From Streptomyces vinaceus (GTDB taxonomy: Bacteria > Actinomycetota > Actinomycetes > Streptomycetales > Streptomycetaceae): 64,000 bases of DNA. Made by a program: the position numbers and the translations under genes. Location: positions 682,001 through 746,000 of the forward strand of contig NZ_CP023692.1 of the NCBI RefSeq assembly GCF_008704935.1, written 5' to 3'. Under the pieces are notes generated by a model. It worked only from the letters and a program-made list of their open reading frames with translations, made no database searches and was not told where the DNA came from. This document shows, piece by piece, positions 52,913 to 62,041 of the stretch (positions are counted from its first letter, which is position 1; the number at the start of each line of letters is the position of its first letter).

Positions 52913-54661
52913 CTATCCGACCGAGAGGTCGTCCCCGTAGACCGCGCCCTGTCCGTACCAGCCGTGCAGGTAGACGGTGACCGTGCCGGAGGCGCCCGTC
53001 GTGAAGGGGACCGCCAGCCTCGACCAGCCGGCCGAGCTGGTCCAGGCGCTGGCGCTCGCGCCGCCGCGGACGCCCAGGTAGGCGTAGCTGCCCTGTACCC
53101 AGCCGGCCAGCGTGTACTTCGTGTTCGGGGCGAGGGTCAGGGTCTGGGCGCACTCCCCCGTCTGCGAGGAGGTGGGCGCGGTCTTCAGCGCGTACGAGCC
53201 CCCGTGCGCGGGGGTGCCCACCACCGAGCCGCCGCTCTCACAGGTCCAGGGTGCGAGGGCGCCGCTCTCGAAGCCGCCGTTGACCAGGGCGCCGCTTCCG
53301 CCGCCGGGGCCGGAGACCGTGAGGGTGAGGACGGCGGTGTGGGTGAGGCCGCCGGCGGTGCCGGTGACGGTGATCGGGTACGTCCCCGGGGCGGCCGAGG
53401 CGGAGGCGGTCACCGTGAGCCGGGCCGAGCCGCCGGCCGTCACCGTGGCCGGGTCGACGGAGGCCGTGACCCCGGCGGGTGCGCCGGAGGCGGTCAGGGC
53501 GACGGCGTGCGCGGCGCCGGAGACGACCGCCGTGTTCACCGCGGCGGAGGTGGAGCCGCCGGGTGCCACGGAGGCCGATCCGGGCGCGACGGCGAGCGAG
53601 AAGTCGTCGGCGACGGGACCGCCACCGCCGGTGAAGGGGGCGAAGGTGTGGCTGAAGTACCAGGGGTCCTGGACGATGCCCGAGCAGGAGTCGGAACCGC
53701 CGGTGCCGGGGCAGCCGCCGTTGTCGCGCTGGAGCGCCCAGAAGGACAGAGTGTTGATGCCCTTGCCGGAGGCCCAGTCGTAGACGGCGGTGGCATCGGC
53801 GGTGGTGAAGGTCTCGGCGGGGCCGTAGTCGTCGATGCCCGGCATCTCGGTGACGCCGATCATGCCCCAGAGCTGGGCGGGGGTCTTGGCCGGGTACAGG
53901 GCGGCGAGCTGGTCGTGCAGCCCGGTGGCGGCCGTCTGGGTGTCGGTCGCCATGTGGTGGGTGGCGCCGTCGTAGTAGTCGAAGGTCATCAGGTTCACGA
54001 CGTCCACCTGGGCGCCCGCTGCCTTGGCGCTCTTGAGGACGGCGAGTCCGCTGCTCGCGAGGCCGCTCGTGGTGGTGGGCAGGGTGTACGAGACCTGGAG
54101 CGGGCGGCCGTTCGCCGCGGCCCAGTCCTGGACCTTCTTGATCGCCTGGTTGCGCCGGTCGATGCCCGCCTTGTTGGTCAGCGAGTTGTCCTCGATGTCC
54201 ATGTCGAGCCGGGAGACCTCGTAGGTGGTGATCACCTTCTCGTAGGCGGCGGCGATCGCGTCCACGCTGGTGCAGCTGTCGGCGATCTCGGTGCCGCCGT
54301 TGTCGGCCGCGTAGCCGCCGAAGGAGGGGATCACGTCGCCGCCGCGCGAGCGGATCGTGGCGAAGTCGGCGCCGAAGACGGAGGCGGAGACGGGCTGTCC
54401 TTTGTCCCCGTTCCAGTACGGGGTGCAGGAGCCCTTCGCCTCGGTCTGTACGAACGCCATGGTCAGGTACTTGGCGCCGGATTTCTGGGCCAGGTCGGCG
54501 GGGCTGTCGCCGTTGTAGGCCTCGAAGTACGGGGCGAAGACGTGCGCGGGCAGTGGGGTCGCGGCGTGGGCCGCGCCGCCGGCCCCGAGGACGAGGCCGG
54601 CGGAGGCGAGGACCGTGGTCAGCGCCGCGGATAAGGCATGGGGGGGCCTGGGACGTCTCAT
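52913..54661 (-). CDS. Secreted GH18 chitinase with C-terminal carbohydrate-binding domain
   Basis: 582 residues. Signal peptide ends near GAAHAATP. The barrel carries the DxDxE motif in RLDMDIEDNSL, the conserved YFEAYNGDSP strand and LMTFDYYDG. A Pro/Gly linker follows, then an Ig-like repeat (FSLAVAPGSASVAPGGS) and a carbohydrate-binding beta-sandwich (GALVNGGFESGALAPWTCESG). It hydrolyses chitin or related N-acetylglucosamine polymers outside the cell. ATG 54661 follows GGGAG. A DasR-like site lies 47 bp upstream. Confidence 0.92.
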   Translation of the reverse strand: MRRPRPPHALSAALTTVLASAGLVLGAGGAAHAATPLPAHVFAPYFEAYNGDSPADLAQKSGAKYLTMAFVQTEAKGSCTPYWNGDKGQPVSASVFGADFATIRSRGGDVIPSFGGYAADNGGTEIADSCTSVDAIAAAYEKVITTYEVSRLDMDIEDNSLTNKAGIDRRNQAIKKVQDWAAANGRPLQVSYTLPTTTSGLASSGLAVLKSAKAAGAQVDVVNLMTFDYYDGATHHMATDTQTAATGLHDQLAALYPAKTPAQLWGMIGVTEMPGIDDYGPAETFTTADATAVYDWASGKGINTLSFWALQRDNGGCPGTGGSDSCSGIVQDPWYFSHTFAPFTGGGGPVADDFSLAVAPGSASVAPGGSTSAAVNTAVVSGAAHAVALTASGAPAGVTASVDPATVTAGGSARLTVTASASAAPGTYPITVTGTAGGLTHTAVLTLTVSGPGGGSGALVNGGFESGALAPWTCESGGSVVGTPAHGGSYALKTAPTSSQTGECAQTLTLAPNTKYTLAGWVQGSYAYLGVRGGASASAWTSSAGWSRLAVPFTTGASGTVTVYLHGWYGQGAVYGDDLSVG

Positions 54662-54707
54662 CGATGCTCCCGGTGGGGCGCGAGCGAACGGGCGGACGCC
54701 TCATGAT

Positions 54708-54719
54708 TGGTCTGGACCA
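54708..54719. promoter_or_regulatory. DasR-responsive element candidate
   Basis: TGGTCTGGACCA matches the dre consensus core TGGTCTAGACCA at all but one position. DasR is the GntR-type repressor that senses glucosamine 6-phosphate and controls chitin genes in Streptomyces. It lies 47 bp before the chitinase start. Confidence 0.75.
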
Positions 54720-54770
54720 GGTGTGGGTCAAGGGTCCGGACCCCTCCGATTGCCGCGGCGGGAGCGGGAG

Positions 54771-55514
54771 TTACAGGATGCGCCGCGTGGTGAGGGGCAG
54801 CGAGACGTGTCCGGGGTGCTCGAAGTCGGCCCGTGTGCCCTCCGCCGCGTCCGCGTCGATCGCGTACACCAGGAGCGGGCTGCTGCCGGTGGGGCCCGTT
54901 GCGGTGGCGCGCAGCCGGTAGCGCTCGGTGCGGACGGCGTCGCGAGCCAGGGCGGTGCCGCCCGTGTAGAGGTGGGCGGGCTTGGCATCGGTCGCGATGC
55001 GCAGGTCCGCGGCGCGCCAGGTGCCGGTGGCGGGGTCGCGGCGTTCCAGGACGAAGGGGGTGGCGGGTCCGGGGAGGTCGCCGGGTTCGCCGGTCAGGGG
55101 CTCCATCTGGAAGGCGATGAGCAGGTGCCCGTACGCCTGGGAGTTGCCGTTGTGAACGGTGACCGTGAACTCCTGGGCGGGGCCGCCGCGGACGAGTTTC
55201 AGCCCGCCGCCGCTCGCGGCGGCCGCGGTCAGGGACAGCCGGGTCACGACGGCCGGGGCCGCGGCCGGCGTCTTCCCGGGCGCCGCCGGGGAGGCGGGGG
55301 CGGAAGCGGAGGCCGGGGTGGGGGTGACGGCCGACGCGGAGGGGGTCGCCGTGGCCGGTGCGGTCGCGGACGGGGAGGCGGAGCCCGAGGGCGGGGCGCT
55401 CGCGGACCGGGCGGGCGCGGCCGGCCGGTCCGGGTGGCCGGAGCAGGCCGTCAGGGCGGCCGCGAGCGCCACCAGTACCGCCGGGGCGATCAGCGGACGG
55501 GGTCTGACGTGCAT
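54771..55514 (-). CDS. Secreted lipoprotein of unknown function
   Basis: 247 residues. The lipobox is LTAC after a classic lipoprotein signal. A long Ala/Ser/Pro/Thr linker (about 25-95) carries a compact beta-rich domain (VTRLSLTAAAASGGGLKLVRGG, QEFTVTVHNGNSQAYGHLLIAF and LPLTTRRI), perhaps an immunoglobulin-like fold. GGAGGG precedes ATG 55514. It lies 109 bp upstream of the chitinase gene on the same strand, but the dre site between them suggests separate promoters. Confidence 0.8.
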   Translation of the reverse strand: MHVRPRPLIAPAVLVALAAALTACSGHPDRPAAPARSASAPPSGSASPSATAPATATPSASAVTPTPASASAPASPAAPGKTPAAAPAVVTRLSLTAAAASGGGLKLVRGGPAQEFTVTVHNGNSQAYGHLLIAFQMEPLTGEPGDLPGPATPFVLERRDPATGTWRAADLRIATDAKPAHLYTGGTALARDAVRTERYRLRATATGPTGSSPLLVYAIDADAAEGTRADFEHPGHVSLPLTTRRIL

Positions 55515-55678
55515 GGTGGGCCCTCCTACGGCTCCCGTGAGGGCAGGACCGTAACAAGCCCGGGGCATCGGTGCGGGGGCGCGGAGGATGACGCTTCGGT
55601 ATCGGTTCCGGGCGGGGGCGAGCTCGGGGGGGGCGCGAGCTCCGGGGGGCGGGGGCGCGGCGCAGGCGCCGGGCCGGC

Positions 55679-55699
55679 GCGGGAGGCCCCGACTCCCGC
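55679..55699 (-). terminator. Short hairpin after the NADP-binding oxidoreductase
   Basis: GCGGGAG (55679-55685) and CTCCCGC (55693-55699) form a 7-bp stem, 16 bp beyond the stop at 55715. Confidence 0.5.
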
Positions 55700-55714
55700 G
55701 CCCGCCCCGGGCGG

Positions 55715-56377
55715 TCAGCCCTTGAAGGCGTCCTGGCGGACCGGCGAGGCCTCGGCGAGGGCCTTGACCACCGCGTCGGTGCCCGCCCGGAGTCCGTATA
55801 CGGGAGTGCCGGGTTGCTGGCGCCAGGAGTCCTCGATTCCGCCCGCGTCGACGGTGTCGAAACCGAGCTCGTCGATGAGCGCCCGGACGGTCTCCTTGGC
55901 CGCGGCGTCGTCGCCGGCCACCGGGAGGGCCACCCGGTCCGGGGCCCCTGCCGGGCGGTGCAGGGCCAGGATGTCCTCGGCGTACGTCCCGTTGAAGGCC
56001 TTGACCACCGGGTGTCCGAGGCGGCGCTGGCTCCAGCCGCTCTCGGTCAGGCCCTCGTCCTCGATCTCGGCGATGCGGCCGTCGCGCTGCTGGGGGTAGT
56101 AGTTGCCGGTCTCGATCAGGACGAAGTCCTTCGCCGCTCCGTCGAGCAGGCCGGCGGGCAGGTCCGCCACGTTCTTCAACGGGACGGTGACCACGACGAC
56201 CTCGGCGCCCCGCGCGGCCTCCGTGACGGCGACGGGCGTGGCGCCGGTCTCCTTCGCGAGGTCGGCCAGGGTCTCGGGGCCACGGGAGTTGGCCACGGAC
56301 ACCTCGTGCCCGAGGGCGGTGAGGCGACGTGTGAGGTTGCCGCCGATGTTGCCGGCGCCGATGATGCCGATCTTCAT
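55715..56377 (-). CDS. NADPH-dependent oxidoreductase related to F420:NADP oxidoreductases
   Basis: 220 residues. The Rossmann start MKIGIIGAGNIGGNLTRRLT and loop ANSRGPETLADL after strand 2 indicate NADP binding. VVVVTVPLKNVADLP, LIETGNYYPQQRDG and GHPVVKAFNGTYAEDI are typical of the F420-dependent NADP reductase-like (F420_oxidored) group. The exact substrate is unknown. GGAGAG precedes ATG 56377. The divergent 56378-56792 region contains no gene I can support. Confidence 0.85.
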   Translation of the reverse strand: MKIGIIGAGNIGGNLTRRLTALGHEVSVANSRGPETLADLAKETGATPVAVTEAARGAEVVVVTVPLKNVADLPAGLLDGAAKDFVLIETGNYYPQQRDGRIAEIEDEGLTESGWSQRRLGHPVVKAFNGTYAEDILALHRPAGAPDRVALPVAGDDAAAKETVRALIDELGFDTVDAGGIEDSWRQQPGTPVYGLRAGTDAVVKALAEASPVRQDAFKG

Positions 56378-56792
56378 GAGCTCTCCAGTGCGTGCGGGGT
56401 GGTCGGGTGCTGCGTGGAGTCCGAACCACCGGCCGCCGCCGCGCATTCCGCGTACGGCCCTGCCGTCCGACGGATCCCCCGGACGAGTGGCCCGTCCCGG
56501 CCGTACGGAATCGGCCAGGGGAACTCCGGCGGCGCATGAGCGGAAATCGACTCCGGCCGTGCTGCCCGCCGACCACGCGCCGGATTTCGCGCCGGACGTG
56601 CGCACGGCGCTGCCGGCGGGGGTACGGGCGCTGCGGACGGCGGCGCCGAGCTGTCTGGGTTCGCCCCGATAGGCGGCTGTACGCCATCCGCGTCGCTTTC
56701 AGGCCATTTCACACGATCCGAGAACCGTCCCCCGGGGTGGCGGCGTCGGTGGGTTCAGTTACTCGGCTTCCGAACGGCGAAAGGTCCGAACG

Positions 56793-57311
56793 ATGTCCCA
56801 GTCTCCGGCCAAGGCCAAGGTCAAGGCCCGGCCCATGCGCACCGCCTCCCTCGCCCTCGCGGCGACCGCCGCGACGGCCGCCCTGACCCTGGCCCTCGTC
56901 ACCAGCGCCTCCGCCACCGCCGGCACGGACGCGCCGCAGGACGGCCGGGCGGCCGCCGCGGCCCCGTCCGCGTCCGGCAGCCCGGAGGGCGCGTTCTCGC
57001 GGATCACCGTCTTCTACGGCGCGTACATCGACGCGGTGTACGACGGCGACGGCACGCGCGCCAAGCAGCTGCGGGCCGCCTACCTCTCCGCACCGCTCCA
57101 GCGCGAGCTGGCGAAGTGGGAGGAGACCAACCACGCGGACGGCGTCCTGCGCGCGCAGAACGTACCGCTGGAATGGAAGGTCACCTACGTCGACAGCGGC
57201 ATGGGCAAGACCAACGCCACCGTCACGCTGACGTGGAGCGGCTCCGACACCACCCAGCTCCACGTGCAGGCCGATCTGAAGACCCGGAAGATCCTGTCCA
57301 TCACGGGCTGA
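56793..57311 (+). CDS. Small secreted protein of unknown function
   Basis: 172 residues. A signal peptide (ALTLALVTSASATA) is followed by an Ala-rich spacer and a compact domain: FYGAYIDAVYDGDGTRAKQLRAAYL, ELAKWEETNHADGVLRAQNVP, VTLTWSGSDTTQLHV. It looks like a small alpha+beta domain found in actinobacterial secreted proteins. AAAGG precedes ATG 56793. Confidence 0.75.
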   Translation: MSQSPAKAKVKARPMRTASLALAATAATAALTLALVTSASATAGTDAPQDGRAAAAAPSASGSPEGAFSRITVFYGAYIDAVYDGDGTRAKQLRAAYLSAPLQRELAKWEETNHADGVLRAQNVPLEWKVTYVDSGMGKTNATVTLTWSGSDTTQLHVQADLKTRKILSITG

Positions 57312-57332
57312 GGACGCCGCGGACATGCGGCT

Positions 57333-57357
57333 GGGGGGCCACCGCCGGTGACCCCCC
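57333..57357. terminator. Bidirectional terminator between convergent genes
   Basis: GGGGGGCCACC and GGTGACCCCCC pair over 10 of 11 positions with a 3-nt loop, between the secreted protein stop and the fprA stop. Confidence 0.75.
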
Positions 57358-57380
57358 ACCCGGTCGGGAGAGCGTGACGG

Positions 57381-58742
57381 TCAGGCCCCGCTCGCCTTCA
57401 GCATGTCCTCGCGCTCGACGATCTTCACGCGCTCGCGGCCCTGCGGCTCGCCCAGCGCCTTCTCGGCGGCGTCGAGCGCGTACCAGCCCTGCCACGTCGT
57501 GAAGCGGACGCCCCGCTCGCCCAGGAAGGCCTCGACGGCCTCGGGCTCAGGCGCGGCGGGCGTCCGCAGACGGCCGCCCGCGTGGTCCTCCAGCAGGTTC
57601 GCGACCGTCTCGTTCGCGTCGCCCTTGGTGTGGCCGATGAGGCCGATCGGGCCGCGCCGGATCCAGCCGGTGACGTACGTGGACTTCAGGTGCTCGCCGG
57701 CTTCGATGACGCGGCCGCCCTCGTCCGGGACCGTGCCGCTGTCGACGTCCCACGGCAGCTTGGGCAGTTCGTCGGAGAGGTAGCCCACGGCGCGGTAGAC
57801 GGACTGGACGTCCCAGTCGGTGAAGCGGCCGGTGCCCTTGACGTTGCCCGTGCCGTCGAGCTCGGTGCGCTCGGTGCGCAGGCCGACGACCTTGCCGTCC
57901 TCGCCGAGGATCTCGGCGGGCGACTCGAAGAAGTGCAGGAAGAGCTTGTGCGGGCGCTCGCCGATGTCGCGGATCGCCCAGTTCTCCAGGGTCTTGGCGA
58001 CCATGTCGGTCTGCTTGTTCTTGCGGCGCTCGGCGATCGAGCCCTCGTCGTAGTCGATGTCCTCGGGGTTGACGATGACCTCGATGGTGGGCGAGTGGTC
58101 GAGCTCGCGCAGCTCCATCGGGCTGAACTTGGCCTGGGCCGGGCCGCGGCGGCCGAAGACGTGGACTTCGAGCGCCTTGTTGGCCTTGAGGCCTTCGTGG
58201 ACGTTCGCGGGGATCTCGGTGGGCAGCAGCTCCTCGGCGGTCTTCGCGAGGATGCGCGCCACGTCGAGGGCGACGTTGCCGACGCCGAGCACGGCGACCT
58301 TCTCGGCCTCCAGCGGCCAGGTGCGCGGGACGTCGGGGTGGCCGTCGTACCAGGAGACGAAGTCGGCGGCGCCGTAGGAGCCGTCGAGCTCGACGCCGGG
58401 TATGGCGAGCGCGCGGTCGGCGGTGGCACCGGTGGAGAAGATCACGGCGTCGTAGAACGAGTGGAGTTCGTCGAGGCTGATGTCGTTCGGGTAGTCCACG
58501 TTGCCGAACAGGCGGACCTGCGGCTTGTCCAGCACCTGGTGGAGGGCGGTGATGATGCCCTTGATCCGCGGGTGGTCGGGGGCGACCCCGTACCGGATCA
58601 GGCCGAAGGGGGCGGGCATCCGCTCGAACAGGTCGATGGAAACACCCGGCTCGACGGCCGCCTCGGACTTCAGCAGTGCGTCGGCGGCGTAGATTCCGGC
58701 GGGGCCGGCACCGACGATTGCTACCCGGAGGGGGCGAGGCAT
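57381..58742 (-). CDS. fprA: Ferredoxin--NADP+ reductase, FprA type
   Basis: 453 residues. FAD binding: VAIVGAGPAGIYAADALL. The family block YGVAPDHPRIKGI, the NADP-binding GVGNVALDVARILAK, the HVFGRRGPAQAKFSPMELREL region and TGWIRRGPIGLIGHTKGDANE identify the adrenodoxin-reductase-like FprA group. It moves electrons between NADPH and ferredoxin for P450s and other redox enzymes. GAAGGG precedes ATG 58742. Two TTAGGG elements sit in the promoter. Confidence 0.92.
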   Translation of the reverse strand: MPRPLRVAIVGAGPAGIYAADALLKSEAAVEPGVSIDLFERMPAPFGLIRYGVAPDHPRIKGIITALHQVLDKPQVRLFGNVDYPNDISLDELHSFYDAVIFSTGATADRALAIPGVELDGSYGAADFVSWYDGHPDVPRTWPLEAEKVAVLGVGNVALDVARILAKTAEELLPTEIPANVHEGLKANKALEVHVFGRRGPAQAKFSPMELRELDHSPTIEVIVNPEDIDYDEGSIAERRKNKQTDMVAKTLENWAIRDIGERPHKLFLHFFESPAEILGEDGKVVGLRTERTELDGTGNVKGTGRFTDWDVQSVYRAVGYLSDELPKLPWDVDSGTVPDEGGRVIEAGEHLKSTYVTGWIRRGPIGLIGHTKGDANETVANLLEDHAGGRLRTPAAPEPEAVEAFLGERGVRFTTWQGWYALDAAEKALGEPQGRERVKIVEREDMLKASGA

Positions 58743-58783
58743 GACTGGTTCCCTTCGACCGAAAAACACTGGATCAAGGGGAA

Positions 58784-58805
58784 CCCTAAACTAAGGACAC
58801 CCTAA
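58784..58805. promoter_or_regulatory. TTAGGG direct repeats in the fprA promoter
   Basis: Read on the minus strand, TTAGGG occurs twice with 16-bp periodicity, with CCTTAG in between. It has partial likeness to iron boxes (TTAGGTTAGGCT type) of DtxR/DmdR regulators, but matches only about 11-12 of 19 positions. Confidence 0.3.
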
Positions 58806-58917
58806 CCCAGCACCCGCCCCCCGTTTATGGCCCTATAAACAGAGCTTATGACCTTCCCAAGACATCCTTGGGGGTGCCGGTCACACTGGAGTTCCGGAGG
58901 CACTCAGGAGGTACTCC

Positions 58918-59967
58918 ATGGACCCGGTCGCGGCGCTGGAACGGATCGCCTTCCTGCTGGAGCGGGCACAGGCCCCGACCTACCGGGTGCAGGCCTTCCG
59001 GAAGGCGGCCGCCGCGCTGGTGCGCATGGGCGAGCCGGAGGTGCGCGAGCGCGTCGGGGCCGGGACCCTCGAAGCCGTCAAGGGCATCGGTCCGAAGACC
59101 GCCCAGGTGGTGCGGGAGGCGGTCGGCGGAGCGATCCCCGCGTACCTGCAGAAACTGGAGGACGAGATCGCGGCGCACCCCGAGGGCCCGCCGGCGAGCC
59201 CCGCCGCCCGCGCGCTGCGCGCGGCCCTGCGCGGGGACTGCCATCTGCACTCCGAGTGGTCCGACGGCGGCAGCCCGATCGAGGCCATGGGCCGGGCGGC
59301 GGCCGAGCTGGGCCACGAGTGGGCCGTGCTCACCGATCACTCCCCGAGCCTCACCGTCGCCCGGGGGCTCTCGCCGGAGCGGCTGCGCGAGCAGCTCGAC
59401 GTGGTGGCGGAGCTGAACGAGGGGTGGGCCCCCTTCCGGCTGCTGACCGGCATCGAGTGCGACATCCTGCTCGACGGCTCCCTCGACCAGGAGCCGGAGC
59501 TGCTGGACCGGCTGGACCTCGTCGTCGGATCCGTCCATTCGAAGCTGCGGATGGAGTCGCCCGCGATGACGCGCCGGCTGCTGGCCGCCGTCCGCAATCC
59601 CCTGATGGACATCCTGGGCCACTGCACGGGACGGCTGGTGACGGGCCGGGGGCGGCCCGAGTCGCGGTTCGACGCGGAGGCGGTCTTCGCGGCCTGCGCG
59701 GAGTCCGGGACCGCCGTGGAGATCAACAGCCGGCCCGAGCGGCTGGACCCCCCGCGCCGGCTGCTGCGGCTGGCCGTGGAGTGCGGGGCGCTCTTCGCGA
59801 TCGACACGGACGCGCACGCCCCGGGCCAGCTGGACTGGCAGCCGACCGGATGCGAACGGGCCGTGGAGTGCGGGGTGCCGGCCGAGCGGGTCGTGAACAC
59901 CTGGCCGCGGGAACAGCTGCTGGAGTGGACCCGGACCCGCCGCCCTCCGGCGAAGGCGGCGGCCTGA
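58918..59967 (+). CDS. Helix-hairpin-helix plus PHP-domain hydrolase (PolX-like, without polymerase domain)
   Basis: 349 residues. Residues 1-80 carry a helix-hairpin-helix region (VKGIGPKTAQVVREAVGG) preceded by a DNA polymerase beta-like helical segment (PTYRVQAFRKAAAALVRM). From about 100 a PHP domain shows HxH in DCHLHSEWSDGG, TDHS, GIECDI, GSVHSK, ILGHCTG and DTDAHAP, all the usual metal ligands. The palm/nucleotidyl-transferase domain of PolX is absent. Probably a DNA-repair phosphoesterase. AGGAGG precedes ATG 58918. Confidence 0.85.
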   Translation: MDPVAALERIAFLLERAQAPTYRVQAFRKAAAALVRMGEPEVRERVGAGTLEAVKGIGPKTAQVVREAVGGAIPAYLQKLEDEIAAHPEGPPASPAARALRAALRGDCHLHSEWSDGGSPIEAMGRAAAELGHEWAVLTDHSPSLTVARGLSPERLREQLDVVAELNEGWAPFRLLTGIECDILLDGSLDQEPELLDRLDLVVGSVHSKLRMESPAMTRRLLAAVRNPLMDILGHCTGRLVTGRGRPESRFDAEAVFAACAESGTAVEINSRPERLDPPRRLLRLAVECGALFAIDTDAHAPGQLDWQPTGCERAVECGVPAERVVNTWPREQLLEWTRTRRPPAKAAA

Positions 59968-59980
59968 GCCGACGGCCGCC

Positions 59981-60898
59981 TCAGGCCCGCCCCGCGAGCC
60001 CGGCCCCGCGCACCACCAGCAGCACGACATCGGCGCCGGCGACCGCCATCGTCGCCAGGAAGGGGATCCGGCTCCGGCCGGTCGGCCGCGCGGCCCCGAG
60101 GAGTACCGCCACGGCCGTCGCCGCGAGCAGCCCCCAGCCGTACGGCGGCACCCGCCCCGGCGCTCCCGCGACCAAGGCCACCGCCGAGCCGAGCACCAGG
60201 AGCCCGCCCACCGCCGCCGCACCGCGCGCGCCGATCCGGTGCGGCAGGCCCGAAACCCCCGTGGCCAGGTCCTCGTCGATGTCGGGAAGCACGTTGGCGA
60301 AGTGCGCGCCCGCGCCCAGCAGGGCCGCCGCGGCCGTCAGCCACCACGGCGGCCACGGCGCACCGGGCAGGCCGAGGGTGACGAAGGCGGGGAGCAGCCC
60401 GAAGGCGAGGGCGTACGGCAGCCAGGAGACGGCGGTGCTCTTCAGCCGCAGGTTGTACGCCCAGGCGGCGGCCACCCCGCACAGGTGCGCGGAGCCCGCG
60501 AGCAGGCCACCGGCCAGGGACAGCGGTACGCAGAGCGCCAGGGCCGTCAGCGCCGCGGCCGTCACCACGGCGGGCCGTACGGCGCCGGAGACCAGGGGTT
60601 TGTCACGGCGGCCGGTCGCCAGGTCCCGGGCGAGGTCCACCCGGTCGTTGCACCAGCCCACCGACAGCTGGCCCGTGCCCACGGCGGCCGCGACGAGCGC
60701 CGCGCCGGGCAGGCCGCGCCCCGCGGCCGCGGCCAGGGCGGCGGCCAGCAGCGTCACGGCGGCCGCGGGCACCGGATGACAGGACCTGAGCAGGCCCGGC
60801 AGCGGACCGGGCACCGGACCCGGTGCCGGGCCGACGGCGGCCGTCGCGGCGGGCATGGGCGGGATTCTGTCCGTGGCTTCGGCTCTGGCGCGGGGCAC
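59981..60898 (-). CDS. UbiA-family prenyltransferase-like membrane protein
   Basis: 305 residues, about eight helices. The first aspartate motif is in GWCNDRVDLARDLATGRRDKP and the second in LPDIDEDLATGVSGLPHRIG. UbiA enzymes prenylate aromatic or other acceptors in the membrane. The start is uncertain: GTG 60898 gives the full frame, ATG 60856 is an alternative, and neither has a good ribosome site. Divergent from the type III PKS operon across 76 bp, so its substrate could be the phenolic lipid made there. This is inference from position. Confidence 0.82.
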   Translation of the reverse strand: MPRARAEATDRIPPMPAATAAVGPAPGPVPGPLPGLLRSCHPVPAAAVTLLAAALAAAAGRGLPGAALVAAAVGTGQLSVGWCNDRVDLARDLATGRRDKPLVSGAVRPAVVTAAALTALALCVPLSLAGGLLAGSAHLCGVAAAWAYNLRLKSTAVSWLPYALAFGLLPAFVTLGLPGAPWPPWWLTAAAALLGAGAHFANVLPDIDEDLATGVSGLPHRIGARGAAAVGGLLVLGSAVALVAGAPGRVPPYGWGLLAATAVAVLLGAARPTGRSRIPFLATMAVAGADVVLLVVRGAGLAGRA

Positions 60899-60974
60899 AC
60901 GCCCACGCTAAGCCGCGCCGCGCCCGGTGTGCGGGATTCATCACGAAGTGTCAGTTGTTACCTATGTTGAGGCA

Positions 60975-62036
60975 ATGACGCGTGTCCTGGCCGTGAGCAG
61001 TGTCTTCCCGCCCCACCGCTATCGACAGTCCGAGATCGCGACGGCGCTCGCCCGCTTCCTTCCCCCGGGGGCCGACACCGCCCTCCTCCACCGACTGCAC
61101 CAGGCCGTGGGAGTCGACTCCCGCCACCTCGCGCTCCCGCTGGAACGCTACGGTCCGTCGAACGACTTCGGCGCCACGAACGCGCTCTTCGTGGAGTGCG
61201 CCGAGGAGCTCGGCGCCCGAGCCGTCGAAGCCGCCCTCGCCGCGGCCCACCTGACGGCGCGCGAGGTCGACCTGGTCATGTCGACCACGGTGACCGGGCT
61301 CGCGACGCCCTCGCTGGAAGCCCGTATCGCCAACCGGGCGGGCCTGCGACCCGACGTACGGCGACTGCCGCTCTTCGGCCTGGGCTGCGCGGCGGGCGCC
61401 GCCGGACTGGGCCACCTCCACGACCATCTGACGGGCCGCCCCGACCACGCGGCCCTGCTGCTGTCCACGGAGCTCTGCTCACTCACCCTCCAGCCCTCGG
61501 ACACCTCGGTGGCGAACCTGGTGGCCGGGGCCCTCTTCGGCGACGGGGCCGGAGCCCTGCTCGCGGTGGGCCGCGGCCACCCGCTGCACGGCACGCGGCC
61601 GGGGCCGTCGGTGGTGGCCGCGTGCAGCCGCCTCTACCCCGGCACCGAGGGGCTCCTCGGCTGGGACATCGGCCACTGGGGCTTCCGGATGGTGCTGGGC
61701 CGGGAACTGCCCGCCCTGGTCCGGCTGCACGTGGCCGAGGAGGTCGAGTCCTTCCTCGCCCGGCACGACCTCAAGCCGCCGGACGTCGACGCGTGGATCG
61801 TCCACCCCGGCGGACCGAAGGTGCTCGACGCGCTCGCGGACGCGCTGGCGCTGCCCGACTCCGCCTTCGCGGCGAGCCGTCGCTCGCTCGCCCAGGCGGG
61901 CAACCTGTCCTCGGCCTCGGTCCTGCACATCCTGAACTCGATCCAGGCCGCGGGGCCGCCCCCGCCCGGCTCGGTCGGCCTGATGATCGCCTTCGGGCCG
62001 GGCTTCGCCTCCGAACTCGTCCTCCTGCGCTGGTGA
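60975..62036 (+). CDS. srsA: Type III polyketide synthase, alkylresorcinol type (SrsA-like)
   Basis: 353 residues. The catalytic triad is visible: Cys in LFGLGCAAGAAGL, His in WIVHPGGPKVLD, Asn in LAQAGNLSSAS. Such enzymes extend a fatty acyl-CoA with malonyl units to alkylresorcinols. Followed by an ICMT-like gene and a flavoprotein in the same order as the Streptomyces griseus srsABC operon, which makes phenolic lipids. ATG 60975 has GAGG close upstream. Confidence 0.9.
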   Translation: MTRVLAVSSVFPPHRYRQSEIATALARFLPPGADTALLHRLHQAVGVDSRHLALPLERYGPSNDFGATNALFVECAEELGARAVEAALAAAHLTAREVDLVMSTTVTGLATPSLEARIANRAGLRPDVRRLPLFGLGCAAGAAGLGHLHDHLTGRPDHAALLLSTELCSLTLQPSDTSVANLVAGALFGDGAGALLAVGRGHPLHGTRPGPSVVAACSRLYPGTEGLLGWDIGHWGFRMVLGRELPALVRLHVAEEVESFLARHDLKPPDVDAWIVHPGGPKVLDALADALALPDSAFAASRRSLAQAGNLSSASVLHILNSIQAAGPPPPGSVGLMIAFGPGFASELVLLRW

Positions 62037-62041
62037 ACCCC

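Noticed and set aside
56392..56790. Open frames in the divergent gap before the small secreted protein
   Set aside because: Arg/Pro-rich composition in every frame and no ribosome site; treated as non-coding.
58784..58805. Full iron box (DmdR/DtxR) in the fprA promoter
   Set aside because: Only about 11-12 of 19 positions fit the consensus; kept as a low-confidence repeat, not called an iron box.
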